In this document: piece after piece, positions 35,427 through 47,809 of the stretch
Numbering within the stretch: the stretch's first letter is position 1
How the letters are laid out: every line of letters starts with the position of its first letter
Assembly (NCBI GenBank): GCA_035048815.1
Contig: JAUCBN010000023.1
Coordinates: forward strand, 20,193,501-20,257,500
DNA: 64,000 bases
Direction of reading: 5' to 3'
Source: Abelmoschus esculentus
Lineage: Eukaryota > Streptophyta > Magnoliopsida > Malvales > Malvaceae
Position numbers and translations under genes: made by a program
Notes under the pieces: model-generated
What the model saw: only the letters and a program-made list of their open reading frames with translations
The model's database searches: none
Told to the model about the DNA's origin: nothing

Positions 35427-35950
35427 AATTAGGGGTGTAAACGGGTCGAGTCAAGCTTGAGTAGTATTAATCTCGGTTCGGTTCGTTAAGATTTCGAATC
35501 GAGTTTAAACTTGAGTGATTTTAAACGAGTCTGAAAAATTTGAGTTCAGCTTGACTTGTTAAGAATTTGAGTCGAGTTCGAGTTTTATTCGAGCTTAATT
35601 GAGTCAAGTATTTACCGATATTTGACCGTGTTAAACTCGAGTAACTCTTATCTATCACGTCTTATTTATAACTTAATAAAAAAAATTTTGATACACAAGT
35701 TGTGTAAACTCAAGCTTATTACTTTTAAAGTCTAAGCATGTTAATTTAGGGTTTAGATTTTAGGTTTTAAGTTTAGATATTTAGATTTTTAATTATAATA
35801 ATATATTTATATTTTCGAGTAGCTCATAAGTTTTTCAAATCAAATATCATATAACTCGATTTATCAAGAATTCGAATTAAATTTAATCTAATTAAATTTT
35901 TATTGAGTTTTAACTGAATCAAACTTAAATAAACTCACGATCTGTTTATT
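35427..35950. repeat. GGGTGTAAACGGGTCGAGTC-type element fragment
   Basis: Begins AGGGGTGTAAACGGGTCGAG, then alternates GAGTCGAGTT / CGAGCTTAATTGAG phrases. This is a common degenerate plant MITE type; no clear right terminus. Confidence 0.4.
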
Positions 35951-37125
35951 ATTTACGGACATATGTCAGATTATGTCTTTGTATTAATTGTGAGGGGTTT
36001 GGGCTCGAGGCCTAAGCTATGTTTTCTCTGTCAATTCTATTCCTACAAGAGAACATGCAAGAGGGACCCAAAACAGAGGGAATCCATGAGTTATTTGTAG
36101 ACTTCTCAGTTATGTTTCCAACTTGTTTCTCGTGTAGAGAGAGAAAATTTCGAGTGTGGGAGACAGAAGCATTCAGTATAGTTATTTCTATCAAAAAAAA
36201 TATTTAATTATTAAAAAAAATCAATTAAATACTTATTATTAAAAAATTAATTATTTTTTATTAGATATCTACTTTTAAAATTTATTTTCTTAATATTTAT
36301 TATTAATAGGTTACTCTTAAAATTTTATTCTTTTATTAAAAGTTTATTTTTTCTCTCTGATATTTACTGTTAGGAATATATTTTTATGTTATGAGCATAA
36401 TTTTTACGATACTTATTATTAAGTACTCAATTTCTTCTTAATACTTATAATTAAAGATTTATATTTTAAAATTTATTTTCATTATAATTATTATTAAAAG
36501 TCAATTTTTATTATAATTATTATTATTGACGCGATATTCTTTCTTATTTAATTTCGTAATGCTTATGTCACAGACTATTATCTTTGTTGTTCACATTATC
36601 TATCTATAAGTGCATAACAACCCTGATTACTTAGACCAGAGATAACGTAATCAACAATATTCGCCTAATGATCTCTCTTTGGGATGGGTTTAATTTTTAA
36701 TTTACTATAATACTCTATCCCTCACACTTATATTTTTGATTTGTTTAAAATTTATATGTTGTTTTAGGCTATTGTAAGAATTTGAGACATTTCTTTTGAT
36801 TTACCCTTACATGAATAATTTCTTTTAATAATAATAAATGAACACTTTATACAAAACTAGAGGTAATAAAGCTTAGAAAATGGAGAAATCAGAGTAGAAT
36901 TTATTTTTATGACGTTATTTATAAGATTAAATAATTAAATATATTTATTTTTATTTTATTTTTCATTAAGAGAATCTTTATTAATATAATTAAGATTTAA
37001 TTAATATTAAATTTTAATTTTAATAGTATCTTGAATAATAAAACATAATATCTTCATTTTGCCAACATTTATCAATAATTATAGTGTTTTCTCTCTTTTT
37101 TAGTTATGTACCGCAAAAAATAGTA

Positions 37126-37382
37126 CTTCTTCCGGCCCATTATTTTTGTTCATTATTGATTTTTTTAGTTAAATTTTTCAACTTTGACTCATTATAACTT
37201 TAAATATGTTATTGATAAAAATATAAAAAAAATATGTTTTAAAAATCTTTAATCAAGTAGTTTAAAAATATATTTTTTATGAAATTTAATAAATTAAAAT
37301 ATTTAAAATAACTACGGTTAAAGTTAAAAAAGTTTGACTTTTAAAAAGTCAATAATTGACACTATATATGGGACAGAGGGAG
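37126..37382. mobile_element. Stowaway-like MITE, copy 2
   Basis: 257 bp with TA duplications at 37124-37125 and 37383-37384. The right end is TGGGACAGAGGGAG and the left CTTCTTCCGGCCCA. Interior is homologous to 13125-13375. Confidence 0.75.
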
Positions 37383-37642
37383 TAACTGATTTAAACTGTT
37401 TCATATGTGTTTAAAAAAATTTAATCATCCTATTCGTTTTGTACTTCAATTAATAAATTTATCAATTTAACGAATGATTTCGATAAAAAAATAAGTGATA
37501 TTTATCTTTAAAAATTCAAATTTAATTATAATGTTTATAATATATATATTATTAAAGGATTAAAAATATCTATAAACATATATTATTTTATAATATTTTT
37601 AGATTATTTAGAAAAATATATTGTATTTTACAAATATCTTTC

Positions 37643-37907
37643 AAGTGAAATTACATTATGAGACATTCTCATCACGTCATTCATGGATCAATAAATTAAA
37701 TGTATTAATTTTATTATTTTTTTTATATCGTCTTTTTACCGAGTGGATTTTTACTCGATAAAAAATATTTTTAAATTTGATTTACATTAAATATAAGTAA
37801 AGATTCACTCAATAAAAATACAAAATAAAAAATAATAAAAATAATATATTTAATTGGTTTATCACAAAAATAATATTATGAGAATGACTTATAATATAAT
37901 TTCTCTT
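37643..37907. mobile_element. MITE related to the 33.65-kb element
   Basis: Left part ATTATGAGACATTCTCATCA pairs with GAGAATGACTTATAATATAA near the right end, followed by the shared terminus ATAATTTCTC. Internal TGAATCTTTACT/AGTGGATTTTTACTC arms resemble those of 33646-33899. A further fragment lies near 38225-38350. Confidence 0.5.
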
Positions 37908-39030
37908 TCTTAATATTTTTAATAGACATTTTGATTTATTAATCACCGTGAATGTTAAATAATAATCCTATTTCTTATAAAATTAACTATTATATTAAAT
38001 TTTAATTATATAAATTCTATTTAATAAATTTTAATTGGACTGAAGTCTTAACAACGTATCGTTTCTTAAAAAAATATTAGAGAAATTCAGTTAATCACAT
38101 TATTTATAATACAAATGATATTTTTTAAATTACCTTAAAATAATAAGATAATTACAATTTATTAACTAGAACCACGAAAAGTATGTTGAACTGATAAGAT
38201 CTTTTAAATTATTATTTTTTGAAAAAATTATATTATAATTCATTCTTATTATATCATCTATGAGACCAATCAATCAAATATATCTATTTTATTAATTTTT
38301 TATTTAATTTTTTAAAAAATAAATTATTAATTAAAAATTAATATTATTTTATGCTTGACTAAAATTTGAGTAGTATCTGGTGCAATTTACTTTACTTTTA
38401 AACACATTAAATAATTTTAGTCAAATTTAAATAATTTATCGGATGTTTAAAGTTTTTTTGATAAATAAATATTTAAAGTTTACAAGGTATAATGTAAAAA
38501 ATGGCTCTAACATTTAATTTTTTAATATTTTATTTTAAATTAAAATAATTTTATTTGTAAATAATGATACATAATTTAAAATAATTTAATAGATAAAAAA
38601 TATTAATTAAATTAATATATTAATTGTTTTATATTAATTGATATGCATTTTATTTATAAAAAATATTTTAATTTAAAATAAATATTAAAATTAAATTAAT
38701 TAAATAATAGAAAAAAAAGTAATTAATCAATTATTTAATATTTTTTTCCTTTAATAAACAAATGCTCTTTCTAAAAAAAATACTCCTTTCTCCTGTCTCT
38801 CTCACCTCTGTTAGCCTCACTTGTAATTCACTGCAAGCCTTATCTATTTAGTTTTTACAACTCACAGAGTTGCAACTTCAAATAAATGTTTCTTGTCTGT
38901 TCCTTCCTGTAATTCAGCAGAAAAATGGCGCCTTTGCCTAACAAAAAAATGGATTTTATTGCGAGGGAGTGATCTTGAAATTGATAAAACAAACCCCAGT
39001 TTCTTCTTTTCAGGTTTTTTAATCGTTATC

Positions 39031-42000
39031 ATGGGAAGTAAATGGAGAAAAGCAAAGGCAGCTCTTGGTATGAACATGTGTTTATATGTACCTCATCAAA
39101 AGCTTGAAGATTCATTGCCATCATCGTCATCAGAATCCATTGTTAATGTTACTTCTAGGCTATCTTCAGATGCTGCTTCTCTATCTCAAGTTTCTCATTC
39201 AGGCAACGACCGCCGCCCCACAACTCCGACCCCTTCCTCTTCTGGGCTCTGGGTGTACAAATCCAGCCCAAAATCTTCCAAGGTTTGCATGCTTTTTCGT
39301 TTTCTTACCAAATTCAATTCACTTTTACTTCAGAATCAAGATAAAGTTACTTTTTCTCCATTTTCTGAAGTTGGTTTTGTTGCTAAATAATTATTTGCAG
39401 TTATTGTTCTTGTGGTGTTACTGATTTTTCCACTGAATGGATCTTAGAAGAGATTCTGGTTGTTAGTGACTAGATTATTTGATTTTCTTCACTAACTTAA
39501 TCATGCCACTTCTTTGATAATCTGTGGTAGTGTGATTTATTTGATTTTTTTTCATTTTTAAAATATAAAAATTAGTCATGTTATCTGTTGTAATTTCGAT
39601 CTTTGAATAAGGGGGATTCAGGTGTATGAACTATGAATGTTAATGTATATGTTGCGAAGTTTCAGTTTACTTTTTACAGGTTGTACAGGTTTGATTTTTA
39701 CCTATATATATAAATTTACCTTGGTTTCAACTTTCCTTCTCATGTGGGGTAATGTGAGGGTGAAGATTCTGAAGATGTGTATTTGTTGTCGTGTTATTTT
39801 CAGCTCTCCCATGGCCATGAGTCCATATGGAATGGACGCCATGTGAGGTAAAGGGGACGAGTCCCTTTGAGGACCATTGCCCTTTGGCTTATTAGAAAAG
39901 GGAATACTATACCCTACTGTAAGCTGTACTCTCTCCTTTTCTTTCGCCTTCACCCTGAAGGAAAGTGCTTTGTCTGCTCGTCATCACTGCACTGCTCCAC
40001 ACAAATGTTTACGTCTCTCCTTTTCATGTTAACTTTGAAAGGCTGTGGTTTGGTTCATGAACTTTTGATCTATTGAGCTTCAACAAGAATAAAGGACTCA
40101 TGGGAAACTAAAATATTAAAAGCTAAATTTTTTGGGGCTACCCCCATCATTTCCACATCTTTTGATGGACTTTGCATTTTCATTTTTTTTGGTTATTTTG
40201 TTTAAAGGGTCATCCTTAGTTTGAGAAGATTATTGAGTTTGCTTAACTCTACCCGTACACATTGGTTAAGAATTATTTTATGATATATATTGCCTTTAAT
40301 ATATTATTTGTGCTAAATTCAAGAAAAAAGGTAATTCATTAATGTAACATTTCTCACAAGACAACTCTTTTGTTTTGGTTAAATTTTCATTTATAATCTT
40401 GGACTTTTTACCATTGACCTACTATGTTGGTTTTATATTAAGTTCCTTAGAAATTTCACTGCAGTTATCATGTAGATAGGTTGCATTCTGTGTCTTCCTC
40501 TCGTGCTCCAATCTCAAAAACAGAACTGTATGTTGACAGAAAGTGCCAATGAAGTGCTAGATATAATACCATACAATGGTAATACTCTTTGATAGATGCT
40601 AGTTTGTAATTGAGCTAGATATAGGTTTAAACCAAAATTGTGAAATTAAATTTCTCTTTAAACTAGAAAACGTCTGCCAACTTTGACGCTTATGAATTGC
40701 AGCTTCCTCTCTTTTGTCTTTTCCCCCCTCAAAATCTACTGCTCGATATACTTGTAGCTTCCTCTCTTTTTTCCTTTTTTCCCCCCTCAAAATATAGTGC
40801 TTGGTATACCTGCAGCTTCCTCTCTTTTGTCCTGTTTATTTCAAAATCTGGTACTCGAAGTACTTGATTTTCTGATATATTGCCCTGCTTGCTTATTGTT
40901 GCTGTGATTGTCTCATGTTAAGTATGATTTTATCTTAGACTTCTTTTGTTTCTGGTTGTTATCCAACTTCACAATGAACATGCATTATGGTGAAAAAAAC
41001 ATGATGAATAGTAATATTATCTTGCAGTTTGTTACCACTTTATCCAGCTTTCTTGGTGTTTAGATTGGTGAAGGGGTGTGTGGGTGCATGTTAAAGTTTG
41101 CCATTTTTCTAGGTACTGAATTGTATCTCGGACCTGTTCGTATTGTATTCTCACCTGCTTGTCATTCAAAACTGCAGGGAACCTGTTCTATATGCCTGAC
41201 GGCTGTAAAACCAGGCCAAGGTCATGCGATTTTCACAGCAGAATGTTCCCATTCTTTCCACTTCCACTGTATAACTTCTAATGTAAAACATGGGAATCAG
41301 ATTTGTCCTGTTTGTAGAGCAAAATGGAAGGAAATCCCCTTTCAGTGCCCTGCTTCAAATCATTCCAATGGAAGGTGTAGAGTAAACCCAGCAAATTGGC
41401 CACGGGATGATGCGTGGACAACTGGGGTACATCGGATATCTTCCCCTCGGTTAGATCCAACTAGGCAGATTGCTTCACTCTTTCATCCCTCTGAACCTGG
41501 AACATTCGATGATGATGAAGTCCTAGATCAGCAGCATCAGACAACTGAGGAGAATGTCTTTGCTAATGATGCTACTATGAATAACTCTATTGGAGCAATT
41601 GAAGTTAAAACATATCCTGAATTGTCGGCCATTCCAAGTGCAACCAGTCGTAATAACTTTTCCATATTAATCCATCTTAAGGCTCCCTGTACAAGTGGAA
41701 GGACAAAAAGTAGAAATCAAACTATAGTTTCCCCTTTGACTCAAAATTCCCGTGCACCAATTGACCTTGTAACTGTTCTTGATGTTAGTGGCAGCATGGC
41801 AGGCACCAAGCTTGCATTACTAAAACGAGCTATGGGGTTCGTCATACAGCATCTTGGGTCCTCTGACCGGCTTTCTGTTATAGCATTCTCCTCCACTGCC
41901 CGTCGCCTCTTTCCTCTCCGCCGGATGACAGAAACAGGCCGGCATGAAGCTTTGCAGGCTGTTAACTCTCTTACTGCAAATGGTGGGACAAATATTGCTG

Positions 42001-43088
42001 AAGGGCTTAGGAAAGGTGCCAAGGTAATAGTAGATCGGATGTCGAAGAACCCAGTCGGAAGCATTATACTGTTATCAGATGGGCAAGATACTTACACCGT
42101 CAGAAGTCCTGGTGGAGCACATTCCCGGACAGATTACAAATCACTTCTCCCTGCAGGTCCACATATCCCTGTGCATGCCTTTGGGTTCGGCGCTGATCAT
42201 GATGCTGCTTCAATGCATTCGATTTCTGAGATATCCGGGGGTACATTTTCATTCATTGAAGCTGAAGGAGTGATCCAAGATGCTTTTGCTCAATGCATTG
42301 CAGGGCTTTTAAGTGTGGTAGTGCAGGAGGCATGTGTTAAAGTTGAGTGTGCTTACCCAAATGTGGTAATTAATTCGATAAAAGCAGGGAGTTATCGAAC
42401 CAGCATGACAGCTGATGCCAAAACAGGTTCCATTGATGCAGGAGACTTGTATGCTGAAGAAGAAAGAGATTTTCTGGTGACACTCAATGTTCCAGTTTAC
42501 AACTCCAGTGATGAGATGTCATTGCTCAAAGTTCAATGTGTTTACCGAGACCCCATATCGAAAGAAATGGTGTATTTGGAAGAGGCAAATGAAGTAAAGA
42601 TCCAGAGGCCCACAGTAATTGGACAGACAGTGGTGTCAATGGAAGTAGACAGGCAAAGAAACAGACTCCGTGCTGCAGAGGCTATGGCCGAGGCTAGAGC
42701 TACTGCTGAACATGGTGATCTAACAGCTGCTGTCTCTCTGCTAGAGAGTTGTCGCAGGGCTTTATCAGAAACTGTTTCTGCACGGGCAGGTGACAGATTA
42801 TGTGTTGCACTCTCTGCAGAACTAAAGGAGATGCGAGAAAGGATGGCAAACCGTACAGTGTACGAGTCATCCGGTAGAGCTTATGTCTTATCAGGTTTGA
42901 GCTCACATTCCTGGCAGAGAGCAACTGCAAGAGGTGATTCCACTAATAGTACAAGCCTTGTTCAAGCTTACCAGACCCCAACGATGACAGACATGGTGGC
43001 GCGATCCCAAACCATGTTCTCCAGCAATCCTCCACAACGAAAGCTTCGACAAGCTCAGTCATTTCCAGCCCGTCCAGAGCCAAGGTAA
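39031..43088 (+). CDS. WAV3-family E3 ubiquitin ligase (RING plus VWA)
   Basis: Two exons, 39031-39282 and 41178-43088, separated by a 1,895-bp phase-0 intron, give 720 residues. The N-terminus MGSKWRKAKAALGMNMCLYV is the family hallmark. A RING finger starts at Cys87 (CSICL) and continues through AECSHSFHFHC to CPVCRAKW. A von Willebrand A domain carries the MIDAS DVSGS (286-290), followed by LLSDGQDTYTV. The C-terminal region ends in a basic KLRQAQSFPARPEPR tail. In Arabidopsis, WAV3, WAVH1/2 and EDA40 are E3 ligases acting in root waving and gravitropism. The intron explains why exon 2 alone begins oddly: residues before Gly-Thr-Cys at 41178 are intronic. The intron also contains a three-unit CT-rich tandem repeat (40700-40864). 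Intact; which paralogue is uncertain. Confidence 0.93.
40700..40864 (+). repeat. Three-unit ~55-bp tandem repeat within the intron
   Basis: Units begin CAGCTTCCTCTCTTTTGTC, TAGCTTCCTCTCTTTTTTCC and CAGCTTCCTCTCTTTTGTCC, and each ends with a 'CTCG(A/G)..TA(T/C)ACTTG'-like segment. Confidence 0.8.
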
Positions 43089-43251
43089 ATCATCAGTGAA
43101 ATGTTCAAAAGCTATCCATCACCCTGCATTCGATTTATGTTCGTTTTCCGAACCATTTTTATTTTTGTTTTTACTATTTTTGGAATACGATGCAATGTAT
43201 AAGTGGGAGTAAGAGATGGTGGGTATATTTTCTTGTTCTGATATGTAAACT

Positions 43252-43257
43252 AATAAA
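43252..43257 (+). terminator. Poly(A) signal of the WAV3-type gene
   Basis: AATAAA lies 164 bp after the stop codon, preceded by TGTA/TTGT-rich sequence typical of plant far-upstream elements. Confidence 0.5.
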
Positions 43258-45137
43258 AGAATGCCTGGTCCAAGAGGAGGTGAGAAGGAAGAATCTGGGA
43301 ATTAAGGTGTTTATATATGTTGATAAGGAGGGGTATAGGGATGTAATTGTGTGAAACTTGATGAGGGTGAATTCTTCACTTAAATATGTGATGATAATGG
43401 GATGGTATATTCTGCTTCTTTTTTTTTGTTTCGCAACCAATATCTTGGTTTAATTTTTTTTTTTTGTGATCGTTACTTAATTACGGGTAAAGCTTTATTT
43501 AGTTATATAATTATATCTTTGTAAACATTAGAGTACTTCAAAATCTTTAATCTCCGTGCTTCAACTTCATTGAATTATGAACAAATCCTCAAATCCATAT
43601 TTTCAGACCGATGTGTCCAAGGACGGAGCCAGAAAATTATTTAAGGGGTGTCATTTTTTTAGTTATATTTAAGGGGTGTCAATTATTTATATTGGTGTTA
43701 TTTATTATTATTTTTTAAATTTATATATAAAAATTATATATAAAAAAGATTGATCCAAAATTTTTTGGGTGTCATTTGACCACCCATTTGAATGGGTGGC
43801 TCCGCCCATGGATGTGTCGCACATCTAATAGGGATTTTTTACGTACACATCTCAAATTTAAAACTTGTTTAAGCGGAATTAAGCTAATTATCACTCAGAT
43901 GACCCTTGCTGATAAATTAAATTTTAATTTGATGTAATTGTAAAAAGATAAAACATTATGAAATGATCCTTTCTTTTTGAAAATTTTAAAAAGTTCGGTA
44001 GGTATTTAAAAATTCGATATCTCACTTGAAGAACAGGATGTCACTCTTATTAAAATACCATTAAAATTTAAAAATTAGTTAATTAAAGTTGTCATAGATC
44101 TGCAATATATATTACTTCAGCTCCATGCATTTTATCACAAGTAATTTATAAGAAGCAAGCTGAAACAGTTCTCTAGTATTTAGATTTATGTTATACTTCT
44201 AAACCGGATTTAGAGATATTACAATCCAACTCTTTTGATGTTTGGACAATTCATGTCAACTCCTGCTTTAGTATAGCAGGTTTATTGCTATATACAATCT
44301 AGTTCAGAATAATTCACACAAAAGACAAACTCAATAAATTGTTGTACAATTAAAATTAAATAAGAACCAAACATTAACAATATGACATATAAGATACTAT
44401 AAGTAGCGACCAAACTCATAACCACAATTAAATTATCTGACGTCAACAGTCGGAATCTCATTTTATACATATCTCGGTTTAACTATTAACTCATTGTAAA
44501 TCGTTAACATTTTTAGTTAGAGAAAAGTCGATCTAAGAAATAAAATGTATAATACTATGAATTGTATAATTTAAGTTTTGCCATGTTAGTGTGATGTTTG
44601 GATAACATTTAGATCTTCCTTACCTTAGACACGTTCTCGTTGATATATATTAATATTTTTTATAACAAAAATATAAAAAATTCATAAAATTATATTTATA
44701 TTCAATAAAATAGACCTTCCTTGAATTAAAGATGCTACCTGATTACACTTTGAGTTAATAGTTGGATCAAAATATTACCAACATATATGCTAACATTGTT
44801 ATTTTGTCATTGCAAAAAAATATTGTACTTTTTGAAACTAATAATGGTCCAATAAAAAAATGGATGATATTGTTTTTAAGAGGTCTGAATTCAAATCTTA
44901 TTATCAAAAAATTAAAAATATTTATAAATAAATATTATATTTTAATCACCTTAAAATTATTAAAAATATATATTATTTGATATAATATAATTTGTATAAA
45001 TAAATGATAATACGATTTCTATAATAAATGAATCATATATACATAAATCTTTAATTTCCAAAAATAAAAAACAAACCAACTCAGCAAATTAAATATATAT
45101 TACAATGCTTGCGGCAAATGGCGAATGGAACTAAGAA
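43258..45137. other. Intergenic, AT-rich
   Basis: Apart from the hAT MITE at 43618-43810 nothing is recognised. The short frames at 44288-44980 are AT-composition artefacts. Confidence 0.5.
43618..43810. mobile_element. Short hAT MITE with 8-bp target duplication
   Basis: 193 bp. The left end CAAGGACGGAGCCAG pairs with the right end TGGCTCCGCCCATG (11 of 13 terminal bases). Flanks are GATGTGTC at 43610-43617 and again at 43811-43818. A 'TTAAGGGGTGTCA' unit occurs twice near the left end (43652 and 43670). Confidence 0.88.
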
Positions 45138-46450
45138 TCGTTATTGAAGTGTCTGCCGTTACATTTGGTGCAGCGAATAGCATCATCACCACCACCTCAC
45201 GCTGCTTTAGGGTCTGATCGACCGGGATGGCAGTGGGAAGGCGACCGCCAATTCACTACTAAGTCTGTTTATGACTACTTAATGAAGTTTCAGGGTGACT
45301 CGGGTTTGCCTAGTTGATCGTAGTTATGGCATATGAAATTACCTTATCGCATCCAGGTTTTCCTTTGGTTAGTATTGTAGGGTAAACTCTTAACCAACGC
45401 CAAAAAGGGTTAGGAGGCATCTATCATCGTCGGGTAGTTGCCCTGTGTGTCACGCGGGGCTGAAAACTTAGCGCATGTGCTCAAGGATTGTGGAGAGGCT
45501 CATCGATTATGGAGTCAATGGGTTAATCCGAGCTTATTGGTTTCGTTTTTTAACATGAATTTTGATGCATGGTTTACCGGTAATTTGCAAGAGCGATACG
45601 ACTTTGGGCGAAACACAATAGATTGGGGGGTGAAGTTCGCGATCGGTTGCTGGCTACTATGGAAGCAACGATGCCTGCGTGTTTTTGACCCGGATAACGT
45701 AATGAAAGGGGATATAGCAATAGTCGGCCTGAGGCTATCAAACGATGTGCAGAGTTATTTGCCTGTTTCGAGCGTGTTACGTGGTCCGAATGCTCCAAAA
45801 CAACAATGGGGTTGCCCAGATTGGGGATGGGTTAAGGTCAACGTGGATGGGGCAGTTGGTAGCGCGACGGGTATGGCTTCTACCGGGGGTGTCATTCATG
45901 GTGCGGATGGTGAATGGTTATTTGGCTTCGGGCGTAGTATTGGGATTTGCTCGGTTCTGTTATCTGAATTATGGGCAATTCATGATGGGTTGGATCATGC
46001 ATGGAAGTGTACTTTTCGTAGAGTAATTGTTGAATCTGATAATGATCAAGTGGTGGATATTTGTCATCGAAATACCAAGTCCTTACAAGGTTCAGCGATT
46101 GTGGATTTGGTATATGATTTGCTTGATAGGCGATGGGAGGTGCAAGTGAGGCGGGTGAGTCGACAACTAAACATGGTTGCGGATTGCCTTGCTAGGATGA
46201 TGAGAGGTAAACCGATTGGATTGTGTACTTATAATACACCACCTAGTGAGGTTATTCAGCTAGTCCAGGCTGATTTGGTCCCTGATTAATGTCTTGTTTT
46301 CTTGTAGCCGTCTGTGACACTGATCTTGTAAGTACTCGCTTGTGCACTCTTTTTCCTCCATTTAAGTTTAGGAAGGTTTTAAAACGAGGCATAAGCGTGC
46401 ACGCTTTTTTATCCATAAAAAAAATTATATATATATATATATATATCACA
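45138..46450 (+). pseudogene. 3' end of an L1-like LINE: broken zf-RVT region plus RNase H
   Basis: A 5'-truncated non-LTR retrotransposon. The part at 45200-45440 encodes the zinc-binding region that follows reverse transcriptase (RWQWEGDRQFTTKSVYD, then LWHMKLPYRIQVFLW) but carries several in-frame stops and one frameshift near 45450. From 45438 to 46289 a clean 283-codon frame remains: WLLWKQRCLRVF, then an RNase H domain with VNVDGAV, LLSELWAI, VESDNDQ and ADCLAR, which supply the Asp-Glu-Asp-Asp catalytic set. Reverse transcriptase and ORF1 are absent. It ends at an A-run followed by an AT microsatellite (about 46418-46447). A 13-bp string, ATCACATTTACAG, occurs on either side of 46460 but does not flank the whole element. 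Confidence 0.85.
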
Positions 46451-47011
46451 TTTACAGTTTTTTTTTATTAACATCACATTTACAGATTTGATATTGCTTG
46501 GCATCTTCTATATATTTATATATTAAAATGGTTGTCAAGATATATTGCCTTATATGTAGACAGAGATACAGGCCAGAACTTGCCTATATATGAAAAAAAA
46601 ATATGATTTTTGTTACCAAATATGTTTAAATGAACATGTATGTAACCCCTATTCCTTGATATAATATAATTTTTTTGTAAATATCTAATATTATCTTTAT
46701 ATAATTAAACAAATAATGCTTTAATATTTATATATACATTGCTATATATGTCATTACCAAAAATGCACTATGAATTAATGCCAACGTAATATAATACTTA
46801 CTGTTCGATATTATTTGATTCAGATAAATATACAAAATTATTATTTATCGAAAAAAAATCAAATCAACCCATTTAATTGAATTCCATATATCACATTACA
46901 ACTTTGACATATCATAAAATCATTGGACCTACTAAAATAGAGCTATTATTGACATTAATGTGGGCAGATTTTCATGTTCATGCATTTGTTCGCAAGAAAT
47001 CCTTTCAAATC
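46451..47011. other. Promoter-side intergenic DNA of the MADS gene
   Basis: AT-rich; nothing recognised except the repeated ATCACATTTACAG at about 46446 and 46474. Confidence 0.45.
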
Positions 47012-47019
47012 TATAAATA
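47012..47019 (+). promoter_or_regulatory. TATA box of the MADS-box gene
   Basis: TATAAATA, 77 bp upstream of the ATG at 47096. Confidence 0.7.
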
Positions 47020-47095
47020 ACATAAATTAGCTGTCTGTGTAAGAAATTCATACCAAGGAGGAGGCTAAGAATCCAACCCCATTGATTTTCAAGTC

Positions 47096-47809
47096 ATGAC
47101 GAGGAAGAAAGTGAAGCTTGTCTATATTACCAACGACTCAGTAAGGAAAGCAACCTTCAAAAAGAGAAAGAAGGGCTTACTGAAGAAAGTGAGTGAACTT
47201 AGTACCCTCTGTGGGATCGACGCATGTGCTATTGTGTACAGTCCTTATGAGTCTCAACCCGAGGTTTGGCCATCCGCCACGGGAGTCCAACGAGTGCTCT
47301 CCAAGTTCAGGAAGATCCCTGAGATTGATCAAAGCAAGAAGACGATGGACCAAGAGAGTTTCCTCACCCAAAGGATCGAAAAAACCAGTGACCAGCTCCA
47401 GAAACAGTGCAAGGAGAATCGAGAACATGAGATGACCCAAGTCATGTTCCAAAACCTCGATGGCAAAGCCAGTGTCCATGGCTTAAACATTATAGATTTG
47501 AATGATCTTGGGTGGTTGATCGATCAGAACCTAAAGGAAATCGAAAAAAGGGTTGATTTACTCAGAAAAGCATCTCAGGATCCCCAAGGGTCGTCCTCGT
47601 CCTCGTCCCTGGCTGCAGTCCCTTCGGTAATGCCTGAAGCAACACTGGATTCCATGCAGAGGCAACAATGGATCTTGGAGCAGATGAATAATAATCCTGA
47701 AAGCCATGTGGGATTTGGTGCGGAAGAAATGATGTTAAAACTTTCGGATGAAATCAACGTCATCAATAATTCCCTTTGTTTCAATGCCTATTTCCCATGG
47801 GAAAAATAG
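47096..47809 (+). CDS. AGL80: Type I (M-gamma) MADS-box transcription factor, AGL80-like
   Basis: Single exon, 237 residues. The N-terminal MADS domain reads MTRKKVKLVYITNDSVRKAT, KKRKKGLLKKVSELSTLCG, ACAIVYSPYESQPEVWPS, the form typical of the AGL80/PHERES group rather than of type II MIKC proteins. There is no K-box. Instead the family's second conserved block follows (GVQRVLSKFRKIPE, QESFLTQRIEKTSDQLQKQ, EMTQVMFQ, then LNIIDLNDLGWLIDQNLKEI). A serine-rich linker (around residues 163-170) and a short C-terminus ending FNAYFPWEK complete it. The intronless structure is usual for type I genes. In Arabidopsis, AGL80 is needed for central-cell and endosperm development, with DNA binding as a heterodimer. 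Shorter than Arabidopsis AGL80, which has a long Gln/Asn/His tail. Group certain; orthology likely but M-gamma genes are often multi-copy. Confidence 0.92.
   Translation: MTRKKVKLVYITNDSVRKATFKKRKKGLLKKVSELSTLCGIDACAIVYSPYESQPEVWPSATGVQRVLSKFRKIPEIDQSKKTMDQESFLTQRIEKTSDQLQKQCKENREHEMTQVMFQNLDGKASVHGLNIIDLNDLGWLIDQNLKEIEKRVDLLRKASQDPQGSSSSSSLAAVPSVMPEATLDSMQRQQWILEQMNNNPESHVGFGAEEMMLKLSDEINVINNSLCFNAYFPWEK

Larger units (their letters stand above)
33352..39030. other. Gene-free AT-rich region upstream of the WAV3-type gene
   Basis: No supported gene. It contains MITEs at 33646-33899, 37126-37382 and about 37643-37907, and a GGGTCGAGTC-type element fragment at 35427-35950. Two stretches of more balanced composition, about 34740-35000 and 35150-35420, could be decayed gene fragments but match nothing I recognise. 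From about 38770 the DNA turns CT-rich and is probably promoter and 5'UTR of the next gene. A possible leader-intron acceptor, TTTTCAG, ends at 39013. Confidence 0.5.

Noticed and set aside
41076..41177. Extended N-terminus of the WAV3-type exon 2 frame
   Set aside because: A CTGCAG acceptor directly before the RING finger and a typical WAV3 N-terminus in exon 1 show this stretch is intron.
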